NCBI RefSeq assembly: GCF_026341275.1
Contig: NZ_JAIFZO010000002.1
Span: 322,361-386,360 of the forward strand
Length of the DNA: 64,000 bases
From: Streptomyces ortus
Lineage (GTDB): Bacteria > Actinomycetota > Actinomycetes > Streptomycetales > Streptomycetaceae
Direction: 5' to 3'
In this document: one piece after another, positions 14,848-23,614 of the stretch
How positions within the stretch are numbered: the first letter of the stretch is position 1
How the letters are laid out: the number at the start of each line of letters is the position of its first letter
Program-made: the position numbers and the translations under genes
The notes under the pieces: generated by a model
Seen by the model: only the letters and a program-made list of their open reading frames with translations
What the model was told of the DNA's origin: nothing
The model's database searches: none

Positions 14848-15141
14848 CTGGCGAAGGAAGCGCGAGGCCACCGCCCGAACGATCGGGCGAGCTTTCCTGC
14901 GGCCGAGTGGCGCGACTGGTGTGCGCACTGCGGCCTGGAGATCGAGGACCGGGGTGAGGTGGGCACCGACGGACAGGACGAGGTCCGCTGGGTCCACATC
15001 CCCGACGGCCGCACACGCTGCAGCCCGGATCAGGCGGACAGTGGGTCCCGCGCGACGCCGACCACGCCCGGCTGCTGCTACAACGCGGAAGCCGCAGAAC
15101 AGGCCATGTTCGAAGAGTCACGGGCGAAGGTCGCGAAGTAA
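14848..15141 (+). CDS. Zinc-ribbon protein, start uncertain
   Basis: A frame of up to 97 residues with WRDWCAHCGLEIEDRGE and a later TRCSPD...GCCYN, a likely zinc ribbon. No ATG/GTG precedes the CAHCG motif; CTG 14848 would include it, while GTG 14959 would remove half the metal site. The frame directly upstream carries a GTG in another phase, so a sequencing slip or an old frameshift is possible. It ends before the terminator at 15196. Confidence 0.45.
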   Translation: MAKEARGHRPNDRASFPAAEWRDWCAHCGLEIEDRGEVGTDGQDEVRWVHIPDGRTRCSPDQADSGSRATPTTPGCCYNAEAAEQAMFEESRAKVAK

Positions 15142-15195
15142 ACAGTTCCCGGATCTGCCTGGCCTGCCCATGAAATCGGCGCAGCGCAAGAAGAC

Positions 15196-15219
15196 GGCCC
15201 GCCGGATAACCGGCGGGCC
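15196..15219. terminator. Hairpin between convergent genes
   Basis: GGCCCGCCGG (15196-15205) pairs with CCGGCGGGCC (15210-15219), loop of four, between the genes ending at 15141 and 15243. Confidence 0.8.
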
Positions 15220-15242
15220 GCTCCTGCTCCCCAGGCGAATCC

Positions 15243-15419
15243 TCACCGTACCCGGCGACCCGACCGCCGGAGCGCCTGCCGGATCCGCCACCACAGCGCG
15301 GGCAGCCTGCGCCCGCGGACGGCCTGCCGGCGGGCCATGGCGAAGTACTCCTCGCTGGAAAGCTCGCCACGCATCCAGGCCCGGCCAGCTTCCTGCGAGT
15401 CGTCGTACCGCTGTTTCAT
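15243..15419 (-). CDS. Small basic protein
   Basis: A 58-residue protein from ATG 15419, overlapping the upstream gene by four bases (ATGA). The N-terminal half is acidic and helical (AGRAWMRGELSSEEYFAMAR); the C-terminus is strongly basic with Trp (LPALWWRIRQALRRSGRRVR). The similar helix (R-A-W-x-R-G-E-x-S-x-E-E-Y-F) recurs in small Streptomyces proteins. Function unknown. Confidence 0.55.
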   Translation of the reverse strand: MKQRYDDSQEAGRAWMRGELSSEEYFAMARRQAVRGRRLPALWWRIRQALRRSGRRVR

Positions 15420-15898
15420 CGTCGCCTCCGTGCGGGTCCGTAGGGGCTCTGCCAGGCGGGCCGGTCGCGCCGCGGCGGGGGCGTGCACTGGTTGCAGCCT
15501 TCGGCTTCGGGGAGGTGGCGGAAGGCTTCGCCAGGGTCGCGGCCAGCTTGTTCGACGACGGGCGCCAGCGTGTCCTTGACGGCCTGCATGAAGGCCACGA
15601 GTGCGGCCTGGGTGCGGCGGACGCGTTCGAGTTCCGCTTCGCGGATGCGGTCGACGAGACGCGCCCAGGATGCCGTGACCTCGGGGTCGATGACGGGCAG
15701 CTCGACGCAGACCTCGATGGAGGTCACGCCTTCGACCTGCTGCCACTCCCCCACCTCGTCTGCGATGTACAGGGTGGGGGTGGCGCCGCCGAAGTGGAAC
15801 GGTTCGGGCTCGGGCTGGCTGCGCATGGCGTCTTCGCTGACCGCCCAGTCCTCAACGGCGTGGTCGATCTGGGCAAGGATGTCGTCTGCGCTGGTCAC
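15416..15898 (-). CDS. Hypothetical protein
   Basis: A 160-residue protein from GTG 15898 (GGAGACGCC), coupled on both sides by four-base overlaps. It has an acidic N-terminal helix, a middle strand-rich part (PTLYIADEVGEWQQVEGVTS) and a long helix at 85-125, then a Pro/Arg tail. No family recognised. Confidence 0.6.
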   Translation of the reverse strand: MTSADDILAQIDHAVEDWAVSEDAMRSQPEPEPFHFGGATPTLYIADEVGEWQQVEGVTSIEVCVELPVIDPEVTASWARLVDRIREAELERVRRTQAALVAFMQAVKDTLAPVVEQAGRDPGEAFRHLPEAEGCNQCTPPPRRDRPAWQSPYGPARRRR

Positions 15899-16128
15899 GG
15901 CGTCTCCTTCGGTTTGATCATGTGGGCTACTCCGTCGTCGAGGTCGAGCCAGACGAGGAGGGAGACGAGTGCGTCGGCGTCGGGCCGCTTGTCGTCGGCG
16001 AGCCGGGACAGGGTGGACGGGGAGATGTCGACGGTGTCGGCGAGCTGCCGCCAGGAGAGACCCTGTCGGCGGCGTCTCTCATCAAGGCGGCGGTGAAGTT
16101 CGGGGACGTCGAGGAGGTGGGTGCTCAC
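15895..16128 (-). CDS. XRE-type HTH protein
   Basis: A 77-residue protein from GTG 16128. LSWRQLADTVDISPSTLSRL followed by ADDKRPDADALVSLLVWLDL is a complete Cro/CI-type helix-turn-helix. It is probably a DNA-binding regulator. Four-base overlaps with both neighbours put it inside the operon, not at a promoter. Confidence 0.8.
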   Translation of the reverse strand: MSTHLLDVPELHRRLDERRRRQGLSWRQLADTVDISPSTLSRLADDKRPDADALVSLLVWLDLDDGVAHMIKPKETP

Positions 16129-16865
16129 GCTGCCTCTTTTCCTGCGCCGTCGAGGAGTCCGAGGAGGATCTGGCCGAGTGTGACGCCGGGTCCGTTGTGG
16201 CCTGCGGTGAGGGCGTGTTGGGCGTAGGCGCGGACTCGTGCGGCGGCGGCGTGGTTGTCGCGGGCGGTGGCGAGCGCCATGTCGCGTTCCCGTTGTAGCT
16301 GAGCGGTCTCCCACTCGATGACGGGCAGGAGCGCGGTGACCACGTCGTCGGGGTAGCGGCCGTGGTTGGCGTGGAGGATGGCGGCGAGCCGTGCGTGAAG
16401 GCTGCCAGCGCCCGCCTGCGCCCCTGTCACGCCCTCGGACGACTCCGGGCCCGCCGACACCCCCTCCCGGACGTCCTGACCCCCGCCAGGCTCGTCCTGC
16501 GGCCCGGCGTCGACGAGGGCAGCGCAGCGGATCGGCGGATCCGGGGCGTAGTAGCCCGTCAGATCCTCGGCCACCGCCCCGCGAACTGCGTCGCGAACTT
16601 CTTGAGGCGTCGGCCCGTGCCGCTCCCCGAACGGCCACTTCGGCCAGGCGTCCGGGTCGGCCATGAAGGCGTGCGCCCAGTCCTGCTCGTAGCCGCAGTC
16701 GAGGACGAAGCACCGCCAGCCCTTCACTGTGGCTTCGAGGATCGCGTTCGGGTGGGCCGGGTGCTCGTGGACGCAGGTGAACGGGTGAATTCCGCTCTCG
16801 TGCTGGAAGCGGCTGAGCGCAGCCACCTGCTCAGGCGTCCACGGGGCGCGGATCTTGTCGGTCAT
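16125..16865 (-). CDS. Hypothetical protein with Cys/His N-terminus
   Basis: A 246-residue protein from ATG 16865, coupled to both neighbours. Residues 20-65 contain HESGIHPFTCVHEHP...FVLDCGYEQDWAH, a possible metal site seen in small actinophage proteins. The C-terminal third is a helical region with ATARDNHAAAARVRAYAQHA. The middle is Gly/Gln-rich linker. Function unknown. Confidence 0.6.
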   Translation of the reverse strand: MTDKIRAPWTPEQVAALSRFQHESGIHPFTCVHEHPAHPNAILEATVKGWRCFVLDCGYEQDWAHAFMADPDAWPKWPFGERHGPTPQEVRDAVRGAVAEDLTGYYAPDPPIRCAALVDAGPQDEPGGGQDVREGVSAGPESSEGVTGAQAGAGSLHARLAAILHANHGRYPDDVVTALLPVIEWETAQLQRERDMALATARDNHAAAARVRAYAQHALTAGHNGPGVTLGQILLGLLDGAGKEAA

Positions 16866-17104
16866 GCGGCTGCCTCTCGCTGCTGGTCGGGGACGTGAAT
16901 GTCGTGGATGCCGAGTTCGCCGACGGCGAGCGCGATGGCGACGGCTTGGGCGCGGTCGGTGGCTCCGAGCCGGCGGTAGGCGTTGGCCAGGACTTCAGCT
17001 ACCGAGTTCGGGGTGACGTCGAGCCAGGCGGCGATGGCCGTGTTGGTGTTGCCGTTCGCGGCGAGGAGGAGGATCTGCCGCTGCCTGGCTGTCAGCGGCC
17101 TCAC
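16862..17104 (-). CDS. LuxR-type HTH protein
   Basis: An 80-residue protein from GTG 17104. LTARQRQILLLAANGNTNTA followed by IAAWLDVTPNSVAEVLANAY is the GerE/LuxR helix-turn-helix, without any receiver or ligand domain. It would bind DNA, and its targets may lie in the element. Coupled by GTGA overlap to the gene upstream. Confidence 0.8.
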   Translation of the reverse strand: MRPLTARQRQILLLAANGNTNTAIAAWLDVTPNSVAEVLANAYRRLGATDRAQAVAIALAVGELGIHDIHVPDQQREAAA

Positions 17105-17277
17105 GGCTGCCTCCCGGGCTTCGGTGCGAGTCGGCCTTCCCGCAGGGCCTTCTGTTGCAGGGCCTCTTCGATCACGCGGGCGGGGATGAGTCCGGGGAAG
17201 CAGCGGTTGAGGAGTTCGCGGGCTCGATCGGTGATGTATCTCGGCGCGGGGCCGGGGCGGGCCGGCTGATCGGTCAT
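17101..17277 (-). CDS. Small hypothetical protein
   Basis: A 58-residue basic protein from ATG 17277. YITDRARELLNRCFPGLIPA and RVIEEALQQKALREGRLAPK are two helices, as in a small helix-turn-helix or protein-binding unit. Coupled to the LuxR-type gene. Confidence 0.5.
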   Translation of the reverse strand: MTDQPARPGPAPRYITDRARELLNRCFPGLIPARVIEEALQQKALREGRLAPKPGRQP

Positions 17278-17314
17278 CGCTCGGCCTGCTCTCCACCGGC
17301 GGCAAGGAGTTCGG

Positions 17315-17638
17315 TCACGGCTGGCTCCCGAGGATCTGCCGGGCGACGGCGAGGGCGTGCGGGTTGACGATGGTGTCGTGCCAGTCGGGGTGTGCAGTGC
17401 TGGTGAGGCGTCGGGCTTCGGCGCGCAGCCAGCGGGCGAGTTCACGGACGGCGGGCGGGGGTAGCGCTCCGGCGAGGTCGCCGCTGGCGCCGCCCATGCC
17501 GTTGGTGAGGCCGTCGCGCCAGGCGGATTCCTTGGGATAGCTGCCCCAGTAGTCGCCGGTCTCCAGTTCCTTCTGGGCTGCTTCGGCGAGGGGCGTCAGT
17601 TTGTCGGCTGCGGCGGTGAGTTCTTCGGCGGGGTTCAC
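17315..17638 (-). CDS. Hypothetical protein
   Basis: A 107-residue helical protein from GTG 17638 (AAAGGACACCC). It starts NPAEELTAAADKLTPLAEAA and contains PPPAVRELARWLRAEARRLT...PHALAVARQIL, a pattern repeated in many small Streptomyces proteins of unknown function. Upstream lies a terminator-like hairpin. Confidence 0.65.
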   Translation of the reverse strand: MNPAEELTAAADKLTPLAEAAQKELETGDYWGSYPKESAWRDGLTNGMGGASGDLAGALPPPAVRELARWLRAEARRLTSTAHPDWHDTIVNPHALAVARQILGSQP

Positions 17639-17655
17639 GGGTGTCCTTTCGTGGG

Positions 17656-17683
17656 GGCCGGGTGTGTCGGGGCACACCCGGCC
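17656..17683 (-). terminator. Hairpin between gene groups
   Basis: GGCCGGGTGTG (17656-17666) pairs with CACACCCGGCC (17673-17683), loop of six, just downstream of the J-domain gene ending at 17695. Confidence 0.7.
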
Positions 17684-17694
17684 GGGGGCGGTGG

Positions 17695-18111
17695 TCAGGC
17701 GGCGGCGGGCTGCTCGGTGCGGGCCTTCTCGTAGCGCTGGCGGGCGGCGATGAACGCTTCGTTGCTGCCGCCTCGGTCGGGGTGCGCGGCGGCCATCGCG
17801 GCGCGCAGGGCGGCAAGGTCCGGCTTGGCGTGCTGCTGGAGTTCCGGCGGGTTCAGGTACAGGTGGAAGTCCGGGGCGGACCAGTGCCGGTTGCGCTGGT
17901 AGACCTCGCCGTCGGCTTCGATGCGCTGCCGGTTCACGAACCCGGTCCGGCGGCGGGCCTCCCAGTCCTCGCTGGCGACGTAGTAGATCCGCTTCGCCGT
18001 CTTCTTCGTGATCTGGAACTTCACGACTCGGGGCGGCTCGTAGAACCGGTTGTCGTCGGCGACGCTGCTGTCGACGCCGTACAGGTACTCGATGGGCGCT
18101 GGGGTGGTCAC
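17695..18111 (-). CDS. J-domain-like protein
   Basis: A 138-residue protein from GTG 18111. The C-terminus (LRAAMAAAHPDRGGSNEAFI then AARQRYEKAR) carries the HPD signature and flanking helices of a DnaJ domain, shortened at its N-terminal helix. Residues 20-95 are beta-rich with conserved aromatic residues (RFYEPPRVVKFQITKKTAKR). J-domains stimulate Hsp70 ATPases, as many phages do to remodel host replication. The role here is inference. Confidence 0.75.
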   Translation of the reverse strand: MTTPAPIEYLYGVDSSVADDNRFYEPPRVVKFQITKKTAKRIYYVASEDWEARRRTGFVNRQRIEADGEVYQRNRHWSAPDFHLYLNPPELQQHAKPDLAALRAAMAAAHPDRGGSNEAFIAARQRYEKARTEQPAAA

Positions 18112-18299
18112 GCTGCCTCCTGGTAGCTGGAATCGCTTGCCGGGGGCTGTGAGGGCTCAGGAGCGCCGTAGGGCTCCCGGTCTGCCTCCAACCCGTCTGC
18201 GCCCCTCCTGGCCCCCGTGAGGCGCCGCCACAGGCCCCGCCCGGCCCACACCGTGGCGCACAGCACCACCGTCACGAGCGCGGCCCCGGCGGCGATCAC
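18108..18299 (-). CDS. Small single-pass membrane protein
   Basis: A 63-residue protein from GTG 18299 with one N-terminal hydrophobic helix (IAAGAALVTVVLCATVWAG) and a basic then acidic tail. Four-base overlaps with both neighbours. Function unknown. Confidence 0.6.
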   Translation of the reverse strand: MIAAGAALVTVVLCATVWAGRGLWRRLTGARRGADGLEADREPYGAPEPSQPPASDSSYQEAA

Positions 18300-18619
18300 T
18301 GCTGCCCCTCCTCCGTGAGGCGTGCCCGCCGGTTCTCCGCCCAGTTCGGGTCGATCTTCGGCGCGGGTCCGCGAGGCGGAGGCGGGTCGTTGCGGTGCCG
18401 CCACGCGTGCCGGGCCTGCACCGGGTGGGCGACGATCCACGCCAGGTTTTCGGCGGACAGGACGGCGAAGACCGCCCACCAGCGCGCGGTCCGCCGATCC
18501 GGCGGCGTTCCGGTGGTCTGCCAGTGCGCCCAGTCGGAGGCGCGGTGTCCGAGCCGGGCCCGGCCGAGGGCGAACCCTGCGGCCAGGAGCACGGCGGCGT
18601 ACAGCAGGTTGAGGATCAC
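18296..18619 (-). CDS. Small membrane protein
   Basis: A 107-residue protein from GTG 18619 with an N-terminal helix (ILNLLYAAVLLAAGFALGRA), a second moderately hydrophobic segment (WWAVFAVLSAENLAWIVA) and a basic, Pro-rich tail. Coupled to its neighbours. Similar one- or two-helix proteins occur in Streptomyces phage early regions. Confidence 0.6.
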   Translation of the reverse strand: MILNLLYAAVLLAAGFALGRARLGHRASDWAHWQTTGTPPDRRTARWWAVFAVLSAENLAWIVAHPVQARHAWRHRNDPPPPRGPAPKIDPNWAENRRARLTEEGQQ

Positions 18620-18921
18620 GAGGCGCCTCCCTGTCGCCGCGCCTTGCGGACCCGGGCCCGTGCGCTCAGCCACGCCTCCCGGTACCGGTCCCGGCTGCGC
18701 CTCAGCTCGCGGACCTCCGTGGCCAAGGCGGCAACCTGCTGCTGCGCCTCGGTCGGACCGCCGAGCACGGCGAGGGTGGTGCGGGCGAGGTCGAGATAGT
18801 CCTTGCGCAGGTCGCGGTTCGCGTGGTCCCAGGAGTCGTCGTCGTGGAGCCATCCGTCGTTGTGGGCGAGGCGGCGGGCGAGGTCGGTCTCGGCCTGGGT
18901 GGGTGGCGCGGTGTCGGCCAT
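18616..18921 (-). CDS. Coiled-coil hypothetical protein
   Basis: A 101-residue helical protein from ATG 18921. TEAQQQVAALATEVRELRRS followed by RDRYREAWLSARARVRKARR is a long coiled coil; the N-terminal part contains conserved-looking Trp/Asp residues (NDGWLHDDDSWDHANRDLRK). Overlaps the downstream gene by four bases. Confidence 0.6.
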   Translation of the reverse strand: MADTAPPTQAETDLARRLAHNDGWLHDDDSWDHANRDLRKDYLDLARTTLAVLGGPTEAQQQVAALATEVRELRRSRDRYREAWLSARARVRKARRQGGAS

Positions 18922-18922
18922 G

Positions 18923-19606
18923 TCAGGCCTCCTCGGGCTGCGGCACGACGGCGGGCGGGGCGGCCTTCAGTGCGGCCCGGTGCGCGGCGACGACGCATTC
19001 GCCGGAGCAGTACGGGCGGTCGTCGCCGGTGCGGAACACGAAGTCGTCCTCGCCGTAGTCGCTGATGTCGTCGCCGCAGCGCGGGCAGAGCAGCGGCTCC
19101 TCGTCGGTGTCGCAGTGCTCGCACCCGTCTTGGCCGCAGGCACACGACTGGCGTGCCTCGTCCGGCGTCTCGTTGTCGGGCTGCTCCTCGGCGGCAGGCA
19201 CGGCGGCCAGACGCTCCCGCAGCGCGGCCCGGCGCTCCCCGGCAGCAGACAGATGAGCGGCCCGGCTGGCGGGCGCAGACGGCACGGCGGGGGCGGCGGG
19301 CGCGGGAGGCTGTTCGTCGTTCCGGTGCACGATCGCGCGGGCCACAGCAGCAGCACGCAGCGCATCACCAGCAGCAGGCTCGATCAGGCGGGCCAGCTCC
19401 GGCACGGTGTACGTGTCGAAGCCGATCGACGGATGGCCGTCAGCGGCCGTGTAAACCACGGACATGTTCACGGTGGGCTCGGGCTTCGGCGCATGCTCGC
19501 ACTCCCCCCAGACGAGCGTGTGGGCTTGCGCGAGGCGGCAGTCGCGACGGCACCCGTCGAAGTCGCGGGCGGTCTCAGGGTCGGTGGTCGGGTCGGGCTG
19601 GTTCAC
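18923..19606 (-). CDS. Protein with C-terminal zinc-finger cluster
   Basis: A 227-residue protein from GTG 19606 (CTGGAG). Residues 10-40 contain a Cys pair (CRRDCRLAQAHTLVWGECEH). The C-terminal third holds CACGQDGCEHC, CPRCGDD and CSGEC-V-x-A-H, together resembling a treble-clef/MYND-like zinc cluster. The centre is Ala/Pro-rich. It probably binds nucleic acid or protein. Frames that extend it to 20467 were rejected because they cross other genes. Confidence 0.6.
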   Translation of the reverse strand: MNQPDPTTDPETARDFDGCRRDCRLAQAHTLVWGECEHAPKPEPTVNMSVVYTAADGHPSIGFDTYTVPELARLIEPAAGDALRAAAVARAIVHRNDEQPPAPAAPAVPSAPASRAAHLSAAGERRAALRERLAAVPAAEEQPDNETPDEARQSCACGQDGCEHCDTDEEPLLCPRCGDDISDYGEDDFVFRTGDDRPYCSGECVVAAHRAALKAAPPAVVPQPEEA

Positions 19607-19635
19607 GAGTACTCCAGGTGAGAGGGTTCGGGGCA

Positions 19636-19666
19636 CCGGCCGCCGCGGTTCGAGCGCGGCGGCCGG
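19636..19666 (-). terminator. Hairpin between gene groups
   Basis: CCGGCCGCCGCG (19636-19647) pairs with CGCGGCGGCCGG (19655-19666), loop of seven, downstream of the gene ending at 19684. Confidence 0.7.
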
Positions 19667-19683
19667 CCTGCGGGCGGGGAACA

Positions 19684-20076
19684 TCAGACGGATGTGGCAG
19701 GCGGGGCGTCGAGGATCGACTCCCAGGTGGCTCGCATCGTCCGGGCGCAGTCCTCCAGGAAGGCGCGCACTGCGGGCTCGTCGGCCTCGGTGACGGTGAC
19801 CTGCTGTGAGCAGTTGAAGCTCTTGCGCTGGAGGACGAAGAACAGCAGCAGGTACTCGTCGCCGTCCCAGTCGTGGAAGCCGGGCTTGCGCCAGTCCCAG
19901 CGGAACAGCAGGTTGAGGTCGCGGTCGCCGGTGACGAACAGGGTCTCGTCGGCGAACTCCTGCCACGAGGCGAAGACGGTGTGCTGGCCGTTCTTGAAGA
20001 AGTTCCCTTCGGCGCAGTAGTACGGGTGGTCGATCGCCCACAGCCGCTGTTCGGTGAGCGGGGTCTGGTCGGTCAT
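19684..20076 (-). CDS. Hypothetical protein, aromatic-rich
   Basis: A 130-residue protein from ATG 20076. It is rich in Trp/Tyr/Phe and Asp (WAIDHPYYCAEGNFFKNGQH; WDWRKPGFHDWDGDEYLLLF), with a helical C-terminus. The pattern suggests a compact alpha/beta fold found in actinophage proteins. Function unknown. Confidence 0.65.
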   Translation of the reverse strand: MTDQTPLTEQRLWAIDHPYYCAEGNFFKNGQHTVFASWQEFADETLFVTGDRDLNLLFRWDWRKPGFHDWDGDEYLLLFFVLQRKSFNCSQQVTVTEADEPAVRAFLEDCARTMRATWESILDAPPATSV

Positions 20077-20118
20077 GGTGTGGCCTTTCGTGGTCGGGCG
20101 GATATCCGGACGGGCAGG

Positions 20119-20649
20119 TCAGGCGGGGGCGGGCTGGGTCCACGGCTGCGGGGTGAGCGCCGAGGGCAGGTACAGCGGGTGCCTGGGCTGCCCCGCTTTC
20201 GTCACCGCGAGCGCCGTCAGCCGGTCCATGCCGGGCAGGGCAAGAACGGCGGCTATCCGGTCGAGGCGGGCGTTGACGCCCCACGCTCCGACCAGCGGGC
20301 CTTTCGACTCGGCGGCGATCGTGGCGGCGGCGTAGAGGTGCGCGTCGTTGTCCGGGCCGACCGGATCGGCTGCGCACCACAGTTCGTTCGGGTCGGTGGC
20401 CCGCCAGGCGTACAGGTTGGCGACCATGAGGGCGCCGCAGCCCCAGGAGCGGGCGTAGCCGATGCACCGGCGGATCGTCGGGTCGTCACGAAGGGCGTCT
20501 GCGGTGGACGGGTTGAGCATCACGAACACGGCGGTCGGCCCGTCGGCCCATTCGCGGCCGAGGAGATACCGGTAGCGGTCGCAGTCAGACAGGATCGCGG
20601 AGCCCAGGGGCCGCTCCTCCATGTCGAACAGGATCAGGTCGTTCGTCAC
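20119..20649 (-). CDS. DUF1643-family protein
   Basis: A 176-residue protein from GTG 20649. RYLLGREWADGPTAVFVMLN-PSTADA and TIRRCIGYARSWGCGALMVA-NLYAWRATDP are the two signature blocks of DUF1643, a family frequent in phages and mobile elements, with likely nucleotide or nucleic-acid related function. The GTGA overlap couples it to the deoxyribosyltransferase-like gene upstream. The cytosine methyltransferase lies 1 kb upstream. Confidence 0.85.
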   Translation of the reverse strand: MTNDLILFDMEERPLGSAILSDCDRYRYLLGREWADGPTAVFVMLNPSTADALRDDPTIRRCIGYARSWGCGALMVANLYAWRATDPNELWCAADPVGPDNDAHLYAAATIAAESKGPLVGAWGVNARLDRIAAVLALPGMDRLTALAVTKAGQPRHPLYLPSALTPQPWTQPAPA

Positions 20650-21047
20650 GCCGCCTCCAACCGCACGGGGTCGACCTCGGGGTGCGTGAACCGCACCGGC
20701 TTGCCCAGCTCGCGGGCGTAGGCGATCTCGGCGCGGGTGGAGTCCCCGACGTAATCCCCGACGACGAGCACCCGGTCGGCGAGGCGGATCTTCTGCCGGT
20801 GCTGCTCGTCGAGGCGCACCTTCAGCGCCTCTGCTTCGGCGGGGTCGGCCCACAGGCGGTGCGCGATCTTCATGTTGCAGTCGGGCTTCAGGACGAGGGC
20901 GCCAGCGACGGACTCGACGATGGCGGCTTCGGTCATCTGGTCGGCGAACCGCATGGATCCGCACAGGACGACGACGTCGCGGATGCCGAGGCGGGTCTTG
21001 CCGTCGGCAAGCTTCTCTTCCGGGGTGAGGAGTTCGGGGTAGGTCAC
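20646..21047 (-). CDS. Nucleoside deoxyribosyltransferase-like protein
   Basis: A 133-residue protein from GTG 21047 (AAGGAG). RDVVVLCGSMRFADQMTEAA, the central IRLADRVLVVGDYVGDSTRA and EIAYARELGKPVRF match the Rossmann-like fold of nucleoside 2-deoxyribosyltransferases and related DUF4406 proteins: GS near the N-terminus, D and the S-T-x-x-E-I helix. It could act on nucleotide pools or modified bases. Family assignment is by pattern only. Confidence 0.7.
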   Translation of the reverse strand: MTYPELLTPEEKLADGKTRLGIRDVVVLCGSMRFADQMTEAAIVESVAGALVLKPDCNMKIAHRLWADPAEAEALKVRLDEQHRQKIRLADRVLVVGDYVGDSTRAEIAYARELGKPVRFTHPEVDPVRLEAA

Positions 21048-21116
21048 GGCGGGGCTCCTTGATCGCTGGGTTGGGTGAGGTGTTGGTCAGGGGGCGGAAG
21101 GCAGGCCGGGCGCCGG

Positions 21117-21476
21117 TCAGTAGACGTCGAGGACGGTGACCGGCTGCGCCCCGGGCTCGCTCGCGTCGACCTGCTCGGTGACCCACTCGTAGTCGGGGTC
21201 CTCGCCCTGCTCCGGGTCGGGCTTGCGGAAGATCACCCACTCCTCGGTGACGCGGTCGTACCAGTCGTCGAGGCGGGCAGTGCGGTCGTCGGCGAGGTTG
21301 GCGATGCCGACGAAGACGCGGGCGTGCCGGTTGAAGGCGGCGAAGGCGCGGCGGGTTCCGGGGTGGCCGAGGGCGAGCATGTCGCCGTCCTCGCCGATGT
21401 GGCAGACGGGGATGCCGTAGTGGGTGTCCTCGGTCTCGGGGTCGGCGATCGGGAGGGTGGTGTCGGTCTGGGTCAT
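21117..21476 (-). CDS. Hypothetical protein
   Basis: A 119-residue acidic protein from ATG 21476 (GGAGAAACC). The central part (DGDMLALGHPGTRRAFAAFN-RHARVFVGIANLADD) looks alpha/beta, followed by an acidic tail. Similar proteins appear in Streptomyces phage early regions. No function known. Confidence 0.6.
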   Translation of the reverse strand: MTQTDTTLPIADPETEDTHYGIPVCHIGEDGDMLALGHPGTRRAFAAFNRHARVFVGIANLADDRTARLDDWYDRVTEEWVIFRKPDPEQGEDPDYEWVTEQVDASEPGAQPVTVLDVY

Positions 21477-21575
21477 GGTGGTTTCTCCTGGGGTGTGGGT
21501 GATCGCTGCCGGTTTGCACCGGTTTGGGTTGTTGCATCCCGGACCGGTCCCCGCTCGGGGCGGTAAACCGGCAGG

Positions 21576-22525
<950 letters not shown>

Positions 22526-22529
<4 letters not shown>

Positions 22530-22798
22530 GCGGACTCCTTGAGTGCGGCGAGGAGACGATTCCGGTTGGCGGCCTGCTGGGCGGGCGACAGGGGCAGCCG
22601 TCCGTCGGGCCGGTAGTCACGGACTTTCCCGGACGGCACGGCTTCGGCGTACAGCCGGCCGAGCTTGTCGGCGGGCGGCATCCGCAGTGCGCGGCGGACC
22701 CGGGCCACCGTCATTTCGTGGCAGTACAGGCGGCGGGCGATCGACGCGTTGCTGTGGCCCTCACGGATCAGGGCGGCAATGTCGGCACGGACCCTCAT
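22526..22798 (-). CDS. Small HTH protein
   Basis: A 90-residue basic protein from ATG 22798. DIAALIREGHSNASIARRLY-CHEMTVARVRRAL is a helix-turn-helix as in resolvase/Sigma-4-like small actinophage proteins. Overlaps by four bases with both the methyltransferase gene and the gene upstream. Confidence 0.75.
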
Positions 22799-23028
22799 GA
22801 CTCGGCTCCCGTCAGGCGGGCGTCGAAGCAGTGCTGGCAGTTGCGGTCACCACAGGGCTTGCCGAGGGTGTGCGCGGAGACGATGCGCGCGAGTTCGCGG
22901 CGGATCTCCGGAGACTTGACGATGTCGTCGGCGATCAGGAAGGCGAGCTTCCAGGTGTCGACCCGGGTGTTGATCTCCTGCGCGAGCAGGTGGCGGAGCC
23001 GGTCATCGACAGGCGGGTAGGCGTTCAC
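22795..23028 (-). CDS. Small protein with C-terminal Cys/His cluster
   Basis: A 77-residue protein from GTG 23028. The N-terminal 50 residues are helical (DRLRHLLAQEINTRVDTWKL); the end has CGDRNCQHCFDARL, a likely metal site. Coupled on both sides. Function unknown. Confidence 0.55.
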   Translation of the reverse strand: MNAYPPVDDRLRHLLAQEINTRVDTWKLAFLIADDIVKSPEIRRELARIVSAHTLGKPCGDRNCQHCFDARLTGAES

Positions 23029-23330
23029 GCGGCGGTGACCTCGGCTTCCTGGTAGCGGCGGGCGTGGACGGTCTGGCGGGCACGCCCGTCTTCGTGGCAG
23101 GGCACGGCGGGGGTGACCTGGCAGTCGGGGCAGCAGGCGACGGTTTGCGCCCATTCGGAGCGCCGCTGCGGGTGCACTTCGGGGAGGATCCGGCCGGTGG
23201 TGCGCAGCCGGCACGGCTTGTGGGCGGCGACCCCGCAGTGTGGGCAGGGCACGGAGCGGGCGGGGTCCTGGCTGGCGCGCATGAAGTGGCGCAGGCTGTC
23301 GGGCATCGGGGCACCGGCGTGAAGCGTCAT
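23025..23330 (-). CDS. Double zinc-knuckle protein
   Basis: A 101-residue protein from ATG 23330. Two similar motifs, CPHCGVAAHKPC and CCPDCQVTPAVPCH, each C-x2-C-x7-C type, are spaced about 30 residues apart. This 'CPxC...GxPC' knuckle recurs in several element proteins (also at 24707) and in actinophages. Nucleic-acid binding is likely. Coupled by ATGA overlap upstream. Confidence 0.65.
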   Translation of the reverse strand: MTLHAGAPMPDSLRHFMRASQDPARSVPCPHCGVAAHKPCRLRTTGRILPEVHPQRRSEWAQTVACCPDCQVTPAVPCHEDGRARQTVHARRYQEAEVTAA

Positions 23331-23614
23331 CGGGTTGCCTCCTGGGCGATGTCGGTCTCGGTGCGGTAGCCGGTCGGAACGGGGATCCCGGTGCCGGGCT
23401 TCGGGTTACGGCCGTGGTCGTGGCGGTCGAGCCAGCCCTGGACGTAGCCGCGGCAGGTAGGGCACATCTGGTCGGCGTCGGGCTTCCAGGTCTGGAGCGT
23501 GTAGCGCATGTCGAGCCCGCAGGCGGTGGCGTCGCCGAGCCAGATATGGGCCTTGCGGTAGCGGTCGACCGCGGCCCACCGGAAGGTCGGAATGCGGGGG
23601 TCAAGGCCGGTCAT
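23327..23614 (-). CDS. Small hypothetical protein with CxxC
   Basis: A 95-residue protein from ATG 23614. FRWAAVDRYRKAHIWLGDAT is followed by DQMCPTCRGYVQGWLDRHDH, a possible single zinc site with the preceding Cys/His. Coupled at both ends. Confidence 0.55.
   Translation of the reverse strand: MTGLDPRIPTFRWAAVDRYRKAHIWLGDATACGLDMRYTLQTWKPDADQMCPTCRGYVQGWLDRHDHGRNPKPGTGIPVPTGYRTETDIAQEATR

Noticed and set aside
17278..17320. 14-codon frame before the gene at 17277
   Set aside because: It ends in a coupled TGA/ATG arrangement, but is too short and featureless to call a gene; it may only be a leader.
20650..21537. N-terminal extension of the DUF1643 frame to 472 residues
   Set aside because: It crosses two other good genes and is His/Arg/Pro-rich; DUF1643 similarity starts at GTG 20649, which overlaps the upstream stop.
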